Shown piece after piece: positions 15,603 through 24,157 of a stretch of DNA of 64,000 nucleotides. Each line of letters starts with the position of its first letter. Position 1 is the stretch's first letter. The notes beneath the pieces were generated by a model. That model saw nothing but the letters and a program-made list of their open reading frames with translations. It did no database searches and was not told where the DNA came from. The stretch covers positions 1-64,000 of the forward strand of contig NZ_SLWQ01000008.1 in assembly GCF_004342425.1 (NCBI RefSeq), written 5' to 3'. The DNA comes from Dokdonella fugitiva (GTDB lineage: Bacteria > Pseudomonadota > Gammaproteobacteria > Xanthomonadales > Rhodanobacteraceae). Both the position numbers and the translations under genes were made by a program.

Positions 15603-15748
15603 CGCCCGCTCCGTGAACGTTGGACTGCCCGCTCACGTTGGCGTCCTGCTGCCGAGGCGTGCATGAACGACATGCGCACGACTCATCGATGATTCATCGC
15701 CGGGGCGCGTTCTCGGCGCGTTCATGCGCGTTTTCAAGCGCTGCAGCG

Positions 15749-15765
15749 TGGGAATTTTTTTCCCA
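15749..15765. other. A/T-rich hairpin TGGGAA-T5-TTCCCA
   Basis: TGGGAATTTTTTTCCCA is a 6-bp palindrome around a T5 loop in otherwise very GC-rich DNA. It lies in the 240-bp intergenic gap between the divergent DUF2188 gene (start 15602) and the gene at 15843. It could be a regulatory operator or part of a promoter. No -35/-10 pair can be assigned. Confidence 0.3.
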
Positions 15766-15842
15766 TTGATGAGCTGACGGGCGAGGCGTACGGTCCATGC
15801 CTCGGGAAGCCTGCGCCGCGGGCATCCGTCAGGGAAGTCATC

Positions 15843-16172
15843 GTGGGCATCGCCATGAACACCAAAGCCGGCTGGCAGCAGGTCGTCGTATTCGAGGCGG
15901 ACAGCGACGCGCAATCCGCGGTCAATGCATTCGTCGCGCGCTTCTGGCCCGGGGACGAGCACGGCGCATGCCGGATCGAACAGGCGACGCGCTCTCCCGC
16001 GGGCTTCCAGTGGTACGACGGCTACATCGATTTCAGCATCGGCGAGCGCCGCGCGATCCACCTCGCTTCGCGACTCGTCGACGAACTCGGGCGCGCGCAG
16101 CTTCCGCTCTACCGGCTGGTCGCGGGACGTGAGTGGATCGATCTCGCGGCCGCGCAAAACGCACCCGACTGA
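15843..16172 (+). CDS. Small conserved protein, paralogue of the gene at 9111
   Basis: 109 residues. GTG at 15843 is preferred because AGGGAAG lies 5 nt upstream; ATG 15855 is an alternative. The protein shares with the 9111-9413 product the ordered elements GW..VVxxE, a central SPAGFQWYDGYIDF and the end LYRLVAGREWIDLA. Function is unknown. It is followed after 16 nt by the gene at 16189, so the two are probably co-transcribed. Confidence 0.7.
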   Translation: MGIAMNTKAGWQQVVVFEADSDAQSAVNAFVARFWPGDEHGACRIEQATRSPAGFQWYDGYIDFSIGERRAIHLASRLVDELGRAQLPLYRLVAGREWIDLAAAQNAPD

Positions 16173-16188
16173 CGACGGAGGAACATCC

Positions 16189-16473
16189 ATGCACCGTATC
16201 CGCACCCAGGGGCGAGGCGCGCTGCGCATCGGCCGGCTCTCCGAAGGCGCAGCCGTGCTCGCGCAACGCGTGCACGACCAGCTCGCGAAAGGCGATCGCA
16301 CCGTGTTCGCCGCCGATGACGGCGTGGTCTACGTCGACCAGCCCGACCACACCGACGGCATTCCGTTGCACTGGATCGCCGGCACGTTCACGCTCGGTCA
16401 GTCGTATCCCGACCTCGTCGAGGACATCGCGTTCCTCAGCGACAGCCGCAGCAAGGATTGGATCATCGGCTGA
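16189..16473 (+). CDS. Small hypothetical protein
   Basis: 94 residues beginning MHRIRTQGRGALRIG. It contains KGDRTVFAADDGVVYVDQPD and ends DSRSKDWIIG. An excellent ribosome-binding site (GGAGGAACATCC) precedes ATG 16189. There is no signal peptide or membrane segment. I do not recognise the family. It is probably in an operon with the preceding gene. Confidence 0.65.
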   Translation: MHRIRTQGRGALRIGRLSEGAAVLAQRVHDQLAKGDRTVFAADDGVVYVDQPDHTDGIPLHWIAGTFTLGQSYPDLVEDIAFLSDSRSKDWIIG

Positions 16474-16506
16474 CGGGCTTGGCCGCGCGGCTTGGCGCCG
16501 TAGCCG

Positions 16507-16881
16507 TCAGCTCGCATCGTCGCCCGTGCATGCGCGCAGCACGCGTGGATGGGCCGCGCGGGGCAGTTGGTCCAGTTGCGCGAGTTCGGGGTCGACCACG
16601 TCATAGTCGCCGAACGGCCGCGTGCCGTCGGCCATGCGCCAGCCGAGCACGCGCCAGTTCCCATCGCAGTCGACCGCGTCGCTCGCGAAGCGATCCGCTC
16701 CGGCGTGGAATCCGAGTACGTTCCAGACGTCACGGGCTTCGTCGACGAGCACGAGCTCCACCCGCGCGCTGCGCGCCGTTTCGCACCCGCCCTTGCCGTG
16801 CACGGCATAGCAATGTTCGACGCGGCGTGAGCCGGGCAGGGCGAGCGGGACGCGACGCGGCGATATCGTATCCGATTGCAT
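16507..16881 (-). CDS. Small hypothetical protein
   Basis: 124 residues starting MQSDTISPRRVPLALPGSRR. ATG 16881 has GAGGAGG 7 nt upstream, which decides the start over a longer frame that runs antisense to DUF924. The core ARVELVLVDEARDVWNVLGF, then VDCDGNWRVLGWRMADG, suggests a beta-rich domain. Function is unknown. It is convergent with the gene ending at 16473. Confidence 0.6.
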   Translation of the reverse strand: MQSDTISPRRVPLALPGSRRVEHCYAVHGKGGCETARSARVELVLVDEARDVWNVLGFHAGADRFASDAVDCDGNWRVLGWRMADGTRPFGDYDVVDPELAQLDQLPRAAHPRVLRACTGDDAS

Positions 16882-17019
16882 TGACGGCCTCCTCTTCGTC
16901 GGGCCGTCGAGGGTCGATGCCCCGCGTCTCACCGTTGGCGACAGCCCGCCCGGCATGGCTGGCTTGCACGCGGCAAGGAAGGTAGATTCGCAGGACCACC
17001 CACCGACCGCGTCCGCCGC

Positions 17020-17559
17020 GTGCACATCGACCCCGCCGATCTCGTCGCATTCTGGAAGCAGGCCGGCCCGTCCCGGTGGTTCGCCCGCGACGACGCGTTC
17101 GACGCAGCACTGCGCGAGCGCTACGCCGCCGCGCACCACGCGGCGGCACGGCGCGAGCTCGACGCCTGGCGCGCAAGCGCCGAGGGCTCGCTCGCGCTCG
17201 TGCTGCTGCTCGACCAGGTCCCGCGCAACCTGTTCCGCAACAGCGCGCATGCATTCGCGACCGACGGCCTCGCGCGCACGGTGGCGGCCGCGGCGGTGGA
17301 CGCCGGGCACGACCGCGCGGTCGATGGCGAGCTGCGCCTGTTCTTCTACATGCCGTTCGAGCACTCCGAGTCACTCGCCGACCAGGACCGCTCGCTCGCG
17401 TTGTTCACCGCGATGGGCGACGACTACTACCTGAAGTACGCGACCGCGCATCGTGACGTGATCGTGCGCTTCGGCCGCTTCCCGCATCGCAATGCCGCGC
17501 TCGGCCGCGCCAGCACGGCCGAGGAACAGGCGTGGCTCGATGCGGGCGGCGGGTTCTGA
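17020..17559 (+). CDS. DUF924 family protein
   Basis: 179 residues matching DUF924: VAFWKQAGPSRWF at the start, LALVLLLDQVPRNLFRNSA in the centre, and FFYMPFEHSESLADQDRSL, then RFGRFPHRNAALGR. The all-helical, TPR-like fold has no proven activity. The GTG at 17020 gives MHIDPADLVAFW. It is convergent with the hexosaminidase gene, 17 nt apart. Confidence 0.9.
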   Translation: MHIDPADLVAFWKQAGPSRWFARDDAFDAALRERYAAAHHAAARRELDAWRASAEGSLALVLLLDQVPRNLFRNSAHAFATDGLARTVAAAAVDAGHDRAVDGELRLFFYMPFEHSESLADQDRSLALFTAMGDDYYLKYATAHRDVIVRFGRFPHRNAALGRASTAEEQAWLDAGGGF

Positions 17560-17576
17560 GCCACGTCCGCGGCGCT

Positions 17577-19850
17577 TCATCGCGGCAACAGCTCGATCGC
17601 ATCGATCGCCCACAGCGGATCGCGGCCCTCGCCGCTGAACATGAAGCAGAGGTCGTGCACGCCCGGCAGCGACGGCAACCCGGCCTCGAGCACGGTCACG
17701 CCGGGCTGCGCGCGCGCATGCTCGAGCGGCAATGTCGCGAGCGGCTCGCCCGCGCAGCCGTCACGCACGAGCAGTTCCCCGGCCGGCGTCGCCGGTGCGG
17801 GACGCGGCACGATGTTCACGACGTCGGCGGCGAGCTGGAAGTTGTAAGGCAACTGGCCGACCGCGACACGGATGCGCGTGGCGGCATCGAGCGGCGCATG
17901 CGGCCACGTCCAGCACGGGTCGAACAGGTCGACATCGAAGAACGCGCGCGGCCCTTGCGGCGGCGCATCGTCCTCGATGCGCAGCACGAGCTTGCCGCTG
18001 CATTGCGCGAGTTCATTGCTCGCGCGCCGGCGTTGCGCGCCGGGCTCGCGGCTGGCGACCGGGCCAATGCGACGGCCCTCGAGCCACGCGGCCGCGCGAA
18101 CCGTCGCGCCTGCCGGCACGGCGAGCGCGCCCGCGTAACGCTCCGCCTGCGCATTCGGTTCGCTGCCGTCGAGCGTGTAACGCATCGGCAAGCCGGCCTG
18201 GTTCGAGAGTACGACGCCTTGTGGCGTGTCGGAGAATCTCACCTCGAACGCGCTCCGAGCCGCGGCGATACCGTGCGCGCGCCAACGCTCCATCTGCGGC
18301 ACGAGTCGCGTGATGAAACCGCGCCAGTCGCGCGATTCGCGCGGCGACCACAGCGTTTCGGCGAGCGCGGCCAGGCGCGGGAACGCCGCATGCTCGACCA
18401 TCGCGGTCGTGCGCATGTGCTCGGTCCACAGGTTCGCCTGCGCCCCGAGCACGCGGCCTGCGGCCGACGCGTCCATGCCGGCCGTCGCGTCGAAGGCGTA
18501 GATGTCGGCGAGCGTGCGCAGGTCGGGCCGGCCCGACGGTTCGTCGGCGGCGTCGCTCTGCAGGTGGTCGAGATAGAGGTCCGGCGACGGCGCCATCACG
18601 ACCCGATGGCCGGCGTTCGCGGCCTCGATGCCGCCCTTCGTGCCGCGCCACGACATCACGGCCGCATCGGTGGGCACGCCGCCTTCGAGGATCTCGTCCC
18701 AGCCGATCAGCTTGCGGCCGCGCGCGGCGAGATGACGCTGCATGCGCGCGATGAACCAGCCCTGCAGCGCGTTCTCGTCGGCGAGGCCGAGCTCGCGCAT
18801 GCGTGCCTGGACCGCAGGCGATGCCTTCCACTGGTCCTTGACGGCCTCGTCGCCGCCGATGTGGATGTACGTCGACGGGAACAGGTCGACGACTTCGTCG
18901 AGCACGTCCTGCATGAACGCGATCGTCGTTTCGTCTACGGCGAGCAGGTAGCTGTGCACGCCCCAGTCCGGCGAGACGACCGGCTCGTCGCGCGAGGCGC
19001 CGAGTTCCGGGTATGCGGCGATCGCCGCCTGCATGTGCCCCGGCATGTCGATCTCGGGCACGATCGTCACGTAGCGCTCGGCCGCATGGCGCACGATGTC
19101 GCGGATCTCGTCCTGCGTGTAGAAGCCGCCATAGCGCACCGGCTTGCCGTCGGCATCGGTGCCGGCCGCGCCGGCGGGGCGGCGCCACGCGCCGATTTCG
19201 GTGAGGCGCGGATGGCGCTTGATCTCGATGCGCCAGCCCTGGTCGTCGGTGAGGTGCCAGTGCAGCACGTCGAGCTTGGCGAGTGCGATTTCGTCGATGA
19301 AGCGCTTGACGAATTCGGGGGGCTGGAAGTGGCGCGCGGAGTCGAGCATCGCGCCGCGCCAGGCGAAGCGCGGATGGTCCTCGATGCGCACGGCCGGGAC
19401 GTCGATTGCCGTCGCCGGCGCCATCGTCGGCGTCAGCAACTGCCACAACGTGGTGCTGCCGCGGAACAGGCCGCGCGCCTCGCGTGCGGTGAGTTCGACG
19501 TGCGTCGCGTCGACGACGAGGCGATAGCCCTCGCCTTCCGGTAGCGAGGCATCGTCGGGGCGCAGCGCGAATACGATGCCCGCGTCGCGGACGTCCCCCG
19601 GGGCGACGTCGAGACGCAGGCCACGATCGCCGGCGATGCGCGCGGCGAATCCGCGCGCGATCGCGCCTGCCTCGTCACCACCCGCGGCGTCGAGCTTCGC
19701 GCCGTCGTGCACGACGTAACGGCCGTGTCCGGCCTCGACCCGCGCCGGCCACGGCAGCAGCGGCGGCAGCGTCGACGACGTGCGAGGCGGCGCGGGGTGG
19801 CTTGCGCACGCGGCGACGAGCAGCAATCCGAACATCGACCATCGGTGCAT
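17577..19850 (-). CDS. Lipoprotein beta-N-acetylhexosaminidase (GH20)
   Basis: Removes terminal GlcNAc/GalNAc from chitooligosaccharides or glycans. The lipobox LVAAC (Cys15) marks an outer-membrane or periplasmic lipoprotein. A GH20b N-domain (about residues 30-155) is followed by the GH20 barrel (about 160-510). The catalytic Asp-Glu pair is D334-E335 in HIGGDEAVKDQW, and HLTDDQGWR and PEIDMPGHMQA are also clear. The C-terminal 240 residues hold beta domains, including a chitobiase-type Fn3-like segment (LDGSEPNAQAERY) and a probable carbohydrate-binding region. The start at ATG 19850 has AGGAGGT 9 nt upstream. It lies last in the leftward GlcNAc set, after the TonB receptor and its terminator at 19957-19987, so it may have its own transcript or receive read-through. 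Confidence 0.93.
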   Translation of the reverse strand: MHRWSMFGLLLVAACASHPAPPRTSSTLPPLLPWPARVEAGHGRYVVHDGAKLDAAGGDEAGAIARGFAARIAGDRGLRLDVAPGDVRDAGIVFALRPDDASLPEGEGYRLVVDATHVELTAREARGLFRGSTTLWQLLTPTMAPATAIDVPAVRIEDHPRFAWRGAMLDSARHFQPPEFVKRFIDEIALAKLDVLHWHLTDDQGWRIEIKRHPRLTEIGAWRRPAGAAGTDADGKPVRYGGFYTQDEIRDIVRHAAERYVTIVPEIDMPGHMQAAIAAYPELGASRDEPVVSPDWGVHSYLLAVDETTIAFMQDVLDEVVDLFPSTYIHIGGDEAVKDQWKASPAVQARMRELGLADENALQGWFIARMQRHLAARGRKLIGWDEILEGGVPTDAAVMSWRGTKGGIEAANAGHRVVMAPSPDLYLDHLQSDAADEPSGRPDLRTLADIYAFDATAGMDASAAGRVLGAQANLWTEHMRTTAMVEHAAFPRLAALAETLWSPRESRDWRGFITRLVPQMERWRAHGIAAARSAFEVRFSDTPQGVVLSNQAGLPMRYTLDGSEPNAQAERYAGALAVPAGATVRAAAWLEGRRIGPVASREPGAQRRRASNELAQCSGKLVLRIEDDAPPQGPRAFFDVDLFDPCWTWPHAPLDAATRIRVAVGQLPYNFQLAADVVNIVPRPAPATPAGELLVRDGCAGEPLATLPLEHARAQPGVTVLEAGLPSLPGVHDLCFMFSGEGRDPLWAIDAIELLPR

Positions 19851-19956
19851 GCGCAAGAACCTCCTGCAATGAATCCGCTGTGGCTCGAGCGGGAACGGAC
19901 CCGGCGGAACCTCGGACCTTCGTCCCCGACCGGGCCCCTCCCTGCCCCTTTCCCGC

Positions 19957-19987
19957 AAAAAAAGACGGGCCGGGGTGAGCCGGCCCG
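19957..19987 (-). terminator. Intrinsic terminator after the TonB-receptor gene
   Basis: On the minus strand CGGGCCGG (19987-19980) pairs with CCGGCCCG (19973-19966), followed after two bases by seven T residues (19963-19957). This is a strong rho-independent terminator, 22 nt beyond the receptor stop codon. It would limit read-through into the hexosaminidase gene. Confidence 0.85.
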
Positions 19988-20008
19988 CAATGTCGCACGT
20001 TGGAGTCG

Positions 20009-22753
20009 TCAGAAGTTGAAGCGCAGGTTCGCCATGTAGCGCCGGCCGGTCGTGTATTCGCCGAACAGCTGGTCCTCGTTGCCGACCGCGTACTGGTGGT
20101 ACTTCTCGTTGAGCAGGTTCATCGCGTCGAACGTGACCGAGAAGTTCTGGTTGAACTTCCAGCCGAGGCTGAGGCCGAGGTCGGCGTAGTCGTCGACGAC
20201 CGCCGGCGGCGCGCCGGCGACGTAACCGCCGGCGAGGTAGTGGTCGCGCCAGTTGTAGTTGATGCGCGCGCTGAACGGGCCGTTCTCGTAGTACGGACCG
20301 ACGCTCACCGAGTTCTCCGACTGGTACGGCATCGGCGTGCCCTGGCTCGTCTCGCCGTCGGCATACGTGTAATTCGCGACCATGCCGAAGCCGGTGCTGC
20401 CGAACGCCTGCTGGTAGGTGAGCGTGAAGCCCTTGATCTTCGCCGTGCCGGCGTTGCGCGGACGCGAGATGCTGTAGTCGCAGAAGCCGTCGGCGGTGCA
20501 GCCATGGCTGCCGACGAGCGAGTCCCACTGCGTCGGATCGGTGTCGCGGATCGAGTTGTAATGGCGCTCGGGCGACGGGATGGTGTCGATGTAGTTGAGC
20601 ACGTGCTTGAAGAAGATCGAGGCCGCGATCACCGACTGCTCGGCGAAATACCACTCGGCCGACAGGTTGAAGTTGACCGACTTGTACGGCTCGAGGTCGG
20701 CGTTGCCGCCGCTGCCGGTGAGCACGGTGTCGTTGAGGAAGGTGTTGTTGACCATCTGGTTGTACGGCGCCCAGGCGATCACCTCGGCCCCGGACAGGCG
20801 CAGCACGACGTCCGGCGCCGCGTCGAAGGCGACGTTGAACGACGGCAGCCAGTTGTTGATCGACGACTTCTTGGTCTGGTACCAGCCCGGCAACGCCGGC
20901 AGCACCGGGGCGACGCTGCCCGGCAGGTTGTAGCCGGAGCCTTCCTGCTCGGTGTGCACATAACGCACGCCGACGTTGCCGCGCCACGCATCGTTGCCGA
21001 AGTCGAGCTGGGCGTAGGCAGCCGAGTTCTTCTGCGTCAGCGCCCAGGTGTTGTTGAGGTAGCTGCCCGGGTCCGGGTGCGCGAAGTCGAGGTTGCTGTT
21101 GCGGATCCAGTCGAGGATGTTGCGTTCACCCACCTGCAGGTGACGCGCCTGGTCGGGCGAGAAGCCGGAGAACTCGTCGAGGATGTCGGTCGGCGAGATC
21201 GTGCCGACGTCGGCGAGCGTGCCGGGCGTGACGCCGCCGTAGACGTTGAGGCCGTAGTTCTCGTCGTGCTTGGCGTAGCGCACGCCGACGAGCAGGCGGT
21301 TGATCCAGCTGCCGCCGAAGTCCTTGCTGAAATCGAGCTGGCCGTAATGGTCCTTCGCGTGCGCCATGAACACGCCGTTGTTGCCGAGCCAGCCGCCGCC
21401 CCAGTTGGCGGGATCGCGGCCCGCGGCCGGGTCGTCGAACGAGTAGCCGTGGCGGTCGTCCCAGCTGAAGCCGCCGAAGTAGACCGGCTCGAGCAGGTAC
21501 TGGCTGATCTTCGGGTTGTCCGACTTGCTCGTGCCGATCTGGCCCGAGAGGTTCCAGCCTTCGCCGTGATAGGCACCGCGCAGGTCGAGGCCCTTGGTCG
21601 TCACTTCCGACGATCGGAGCTGGTTGTCGTAGATGATGCCGGCGCCCTCGCCCGCGGAATGCCCGCCGGTGACGAGGCCGTGGTCGCCCTGCGTGAAGCT
21701 GTCGACCGCCGCCATCGTCGCGGCGTTCCAGTGCAGGAAGTTGTAGACCGACTGGTTGTAGTTGTCGAAGCTTTCCTTGATGTACATGCCGCTCAAGGTC
21801 GCGTCGAAACGCTCGTCCGGCTTGAACTGCAGGTTGACGACCGCGCTGTTGCGCTTGCGCGTCTGCTGGAAGTACGCCGCGTTGATTTCGTCGGGCACGA
21901 GCGCGTTCGCGTCGAGCGAGCCGCTCGCGACCTGCGCGGCGATGGCCGGGCTGTTCGCGGCGTACTCCGACACCGGGTGGTAACCGAAGATCTCGATGCC
22001 CTGGCGGTCGACCGATTCCTCATAGTGCTGCGCGGCGATGTTGAAGCCGAACGTGCTCTGGTCATTCTTCCAGCTGTACAGCACCGACGCGTTCGGCTTG
22101 CCGTCCTCGGCCTGGTCGTTGTAGTTGTAGCCGATCGAGCCCGCGATCGAGTTCGCGTCGAGGTCGAGCGGCAGCCGCGTGTGCATCATGACCGTGCCGC
22201 CGAGGCTGCCCTCGGGCAGGCGCGCTTCGGACGACTTGTAGACTTCGAGGCGGCCGAGGATTTCCGGCGCGAGCAGGGTGTAGTCGAAGCCGCGGTTCGG
22301 CTGTTCGCCGTACAGCCAGATCGCCTGCGAGACCGGGTGGCCGTCGATGAACGACAGGTTGAGGCTCGGGTCGGTGCCGTCGATACTGACGCGCTCGCCC
22401 TGGCCGAAGCGCCGGTCGAGGGTGACGCCGGGGATCATCACCATCGCCTCGGCGACGTTCGTGTTCGGGAACTTGCCGATGTCCTCGGCGGTGATCGCAT
22501 CGACGATCGCATTCGCGTCGCGCTTGGTGTCGAGCGAGGCCTTGAGGCTCTCGCGGATGCCGTGCACGACGATCGCGTCCATTTCCTGCGCGCGCGTGTC
22601 GTCCTGCGCAGCGCCGGCGTGGCCGTCGGCCGCGGCGTCCGTGGACGCGTCGGCGGCCGTGGCGGATTCCGCCGCGTGCGCCGCGGCGGCGAACGCGAAG
22701 GCGGCGAGGATGCTCGCCGACAGCATCGTCTTTCGGTATGTCCTGCTCTTCAC
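20009..22753 (-). CDS. TonB-dependent receptor for amino-sugar oligomers
   Basis: Outer-membrane active transporter of 914 residues, driven by TonB. It has a signal peptide (MLSASILAAFAFAAAAHAAE) and a TonB-box-like EMDAIVVHGIRESL. The plug domain carries NVAEAMVMIPGVTLDRRFGQ, then GERVSIDGTDP. The barrel ends FDAMNLLNEKYHQY...RRYMANLRFNF with terminal Phe. The class with DAITAEDIGKFPxxNVAEA is typical of xanthomonad carbohydrate receptors. The GTG at 22753 is chosen because GGAGGAGG lies 8 nt upstream. Its position 67 nt after glk and before a GH20 gene suggests GlcNAc or chitooligosaccharide uptake. The substrate is inferred from context. Confidence 0.9.
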   Translation of the reverse strand: MKSRTYRKTMLSASILAAFAFAAAAHAAESATAADASTDAAADGHAGAAQDDTRAQEMDAIVVHGIRESLKASLDTKRDANAIVDAITAEDIGKFPNTNVAEAMVMIPGVTLDRRFGQGERVSIDGTDPSLNLSFIDGHPVSQAIWLYGEQPNRGFDYTLLAPEILGRLEVYKSSEARLPEGSLGGTVMMHTRLPLDLDANSIAGSIGYNYNDQAEDGKPNASVLYSWKNDQSTFGFNIAAQHYEESVDRQGIEIFGYHPVSEYAANSPAIAAQVASGSLDANALVPDEINAAYFQQTRKRNSAVVNLQFKPDERFDATLSGMYIKESFDNYNQSVYNFLHWNAATMAAVDSFTQGDHGLVTGGHSAGEGAGIIYDNQLRSSEVTTKGLDLRGAYHGEGWNLSGQIGTSKSDNPKISQYLLEPVYFGGFSWDDRHGYSFDDPAAGRDPANWGGGWLGNNGVFMAHAKDHYGQLDFSKDFGGSWINRLLVGVRYAKHDENYGLNVYGGVTPGTLADVGTISPTDILDEFSGFSPDQARHLQVGERNILDWIRNSNLDFAHPDPGSYLNNTWALTQKNSAAYAQLDFGNDAWRGNVGVRYVHTEQEGSGYNLPGSVAPVLPALPGWYQTKKSSINNWLPSFNVAFDAAPDVVLRLSGAEVIAWAPYNQMVNNTFLNDTVLTGSGGNADLEPYKSVNFNLSAEWYFAEQSVIAASIFFKHVLNYIDTIPSPERHYNSIRDTDPTQWDSLVGSHGCTADGFCDYSISRPRNAGTAKIKGFTLTYQQAFGSTGFGMVANYTYADGETSQGTPMPYQSENSVSVGPYYENGPFSARINYNWRDHYLAGGYVAGAPPAVVDDYADLGLSLGWKFNQNFSVTFDAMNLLNEKYHQYAVGNEDQLFGEYTTGRRYMANLRFNF

Positions 22754-22820
22754 GGTGAACCCCTCCTCCAGTGGTGTAGGTCCGCGGACGCGTTCGCTGC
22801 GCGCCGCTCGCCGGCTCGTG

Positions 22821-23885
22821 TCAGTCCGTCGTCGCTTTCGTCCCAATCCGTTCCGCCGCCGCGCGGCGGCCGCCGTCGTCGCGGTCGAAGTACCAGCTCG
22901 CTGCGCCGATGACACCGAGCTGCGCGTGGTCGACCAGACGAATCGAAGTGCGCGCGAGCGCTTCGCGCATCGCGCCCTTGTCGAGGAAACGCTCGATGAA
23001 GCGGCTGCGCACGAGCAGCTCCTTCATCTGCGGCAGCACGCCGCCGGCGAGATAGATGCCGCCCTCCGCGCCGTACAGCAGCGCGAGGTCGCCGAGCACG
23101 CTGCCGAACCAGCCGCAGAACACCTCGACCGTTTCCGTCGCGAGCGCATCGCTGCCGGCGAGCGCCGCGGCGCTGATCTGCGCCGGCGTCTGCGCGAGCG
23201 GCTGCGCGCCGCGCAGGGCGCGGATCGCCGCATGCAGGTTGGTGAGCCCGGTGCCGGACAGCACGTGTTCGATCAGCACGCGCGGGCTGCGCTTGCGCAG
23301 TTCGCGCAGCACGTCGAATTCGAGTTCGGTGGTCGCGGCGAGCGTCGCCTGTCCGACCTCGGTCGCGAGGATCACCGGACGCCCGTCCTGGGCGATGTGC
23401 ACGGCTCCGCCGAGCCCGGTGCCGGGTCCGACCACGAGCATCGGCCCGGGCCGGTGTTCAGCCGGGCCACCGAGCAGGAGCGCGCTCGCATCATCGACGT
23501 GGCCGACCGCATAGGCGACCGCCTTGAAGTCGTTGACGACGGCGAGGTCGTCGAGACCGAGGCGCGTGCGCAGGTCGGAAATCGACACCGGCCACGGCAG
23601 GTTCACGTTGACGACCGCGTCGTCGACGACGAAGCCGGCGATCGCGAGTGCGGCGGACGAGACCGGCGTGCGCACGTAGCTCGCGCGGAACGACTCGACG
23701 ATCGCGGCGAGGCTCGGGAAGTCGGCACAGGCGTACTTGCAGTAGTCGCCGATCGCGAACGCGCTGCCCCGCTCGTCGGCGACCGGCACGATCGAGGCGA
23801 CGCGGGCATGGGTGCCACCGACGTCCGCCGCGATGAGCGGCTGGCCGGCGGCGCGCGATGCGATGCGATAGCGGTTCTCGTCCAC
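22821..23885 (-). CDS. glk: Glucokinase-family sugar kinase (GlcNAc kinase role inferred)
   Basis: 354 residues of the non-ROK glucokinase family. The ATP phosphate-binding motif is ADVGGTHARVA, and the sugar-binding acid is in VVNDFKAVAYAV. GPGTGLGGAVHI, ATEVGQATLAAT and GGIYLAGGVLP are all family blocks. In this gene setting it probably phosphorylates GlcNAc to GlcNAc-6-P (the NagK role of xanthomonads), though glucose is possible. The GTG start at 23885 is preceded by GGGGA. It is the first leftward gene from the divergent nag promoter at 23958. Confidence 0.9.
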   Translation of the reverse strand: MDENRYRIASRAAGQPLIAADVGGTHARVASIVPVADERGSAFAIGDYCKYACADFPSLAAIVESFRASYVRTPVSSAALAIAGFVVDDAVVNVNLPWPVSISDLRTRLGLDDLAVVNDFKAVAYAVGHVDDASALLLGGPAEHRPGPMLVVGPGTGLGGAVHIAQDGRPVILATEVGQATLAATTELEFDVLRELRKRSPRVLIEHVLSGTGLTNLHAAIRALRGAQPLAQTPAQISAAALAGSDALATETVEVFCGWFGSVLGDLALLYGAEGGIYLAGGVLPQMKELLVRSRFIERFLDKGAMREALARTSIRLVDHAQLGVIGAASWYFDRDDGGRRAAAERIGTKATTD

Positions 23886-23957
23886 CCCTTTCCCCGAAAC
23901 TGGTGCGGCGGGCCGGCGATGGGCGCCTGCCGCGGTCGGGGCGCAGTCTCGGTGCGC

Positions 23958-23973
23958 TTGACAACGTTGTCAA
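23958..23973. promoter_or_regulatory. Perfect LacI-type operator in the divergent nag promoter
   Basis: TTGACAACGTTGTCAA is a perfect 16-bp palindrome with the central CpG typical of LacI/GalR operators. Each strand also reads TTGACA, a consensus -35 box facing both glk (minus) and the permease (plus). On the plus strand a weak -10 such as CAAAAT follows at 23983-23988. NagR (25479-26516) is the obvious ligand-responsive repressor. Repression would switch off both arms at once. Confidence 0.8.
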
Positions 23974-24104
23974 CTTGCACTGCAAAATGAACCCGGAGAC
24001 GCGCATGGCTACCATCGGCAGCCACGCGGGAGGCGGCGGGGACTCCGTACGCCGCGCTGCAAATGTCGTGACGAGTACCCGTGCGGCCCGGCTGCGACAC
24101 GGGA

Positions 24105-24118
24105 TGACAACGTTAATA
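24105..24118 (+). promoter_or_regulatory. Second, imperfect NagR-like operator
   Basis: TGACAACGTTAATA repeats the left half and centre of the perfect operator (TGACAACGTT) with a degenerate right half. It lies 147 bp downstream of the first site and 40 bp before the permease start, consistent with repression loops of LacI-type regulators. Inference from sequence only. Confidence 0.6.
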
Positions 24119-24157
24119 CGCCCAGGCCATACCGGTCAGGGCCACAGGAGGGTCTCG

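Noticed and set aside
17577..20987. Extended N-terminus for the hexosaminidase gene (frame open to 20987)
   Set aside because: The extension is antisense-frame filler over the TonB receptor and crosses its terminator. A lipoprotein signal and a strong ribosome-binding site define the start at 19850.
20000..22912. A plus-strand open frame of 970 codons antisense to the TonB receptor
   Set aside because: Antisense shadow; the minus-strand receptor has a signal peptide, plug, barrel and terminal Phe.
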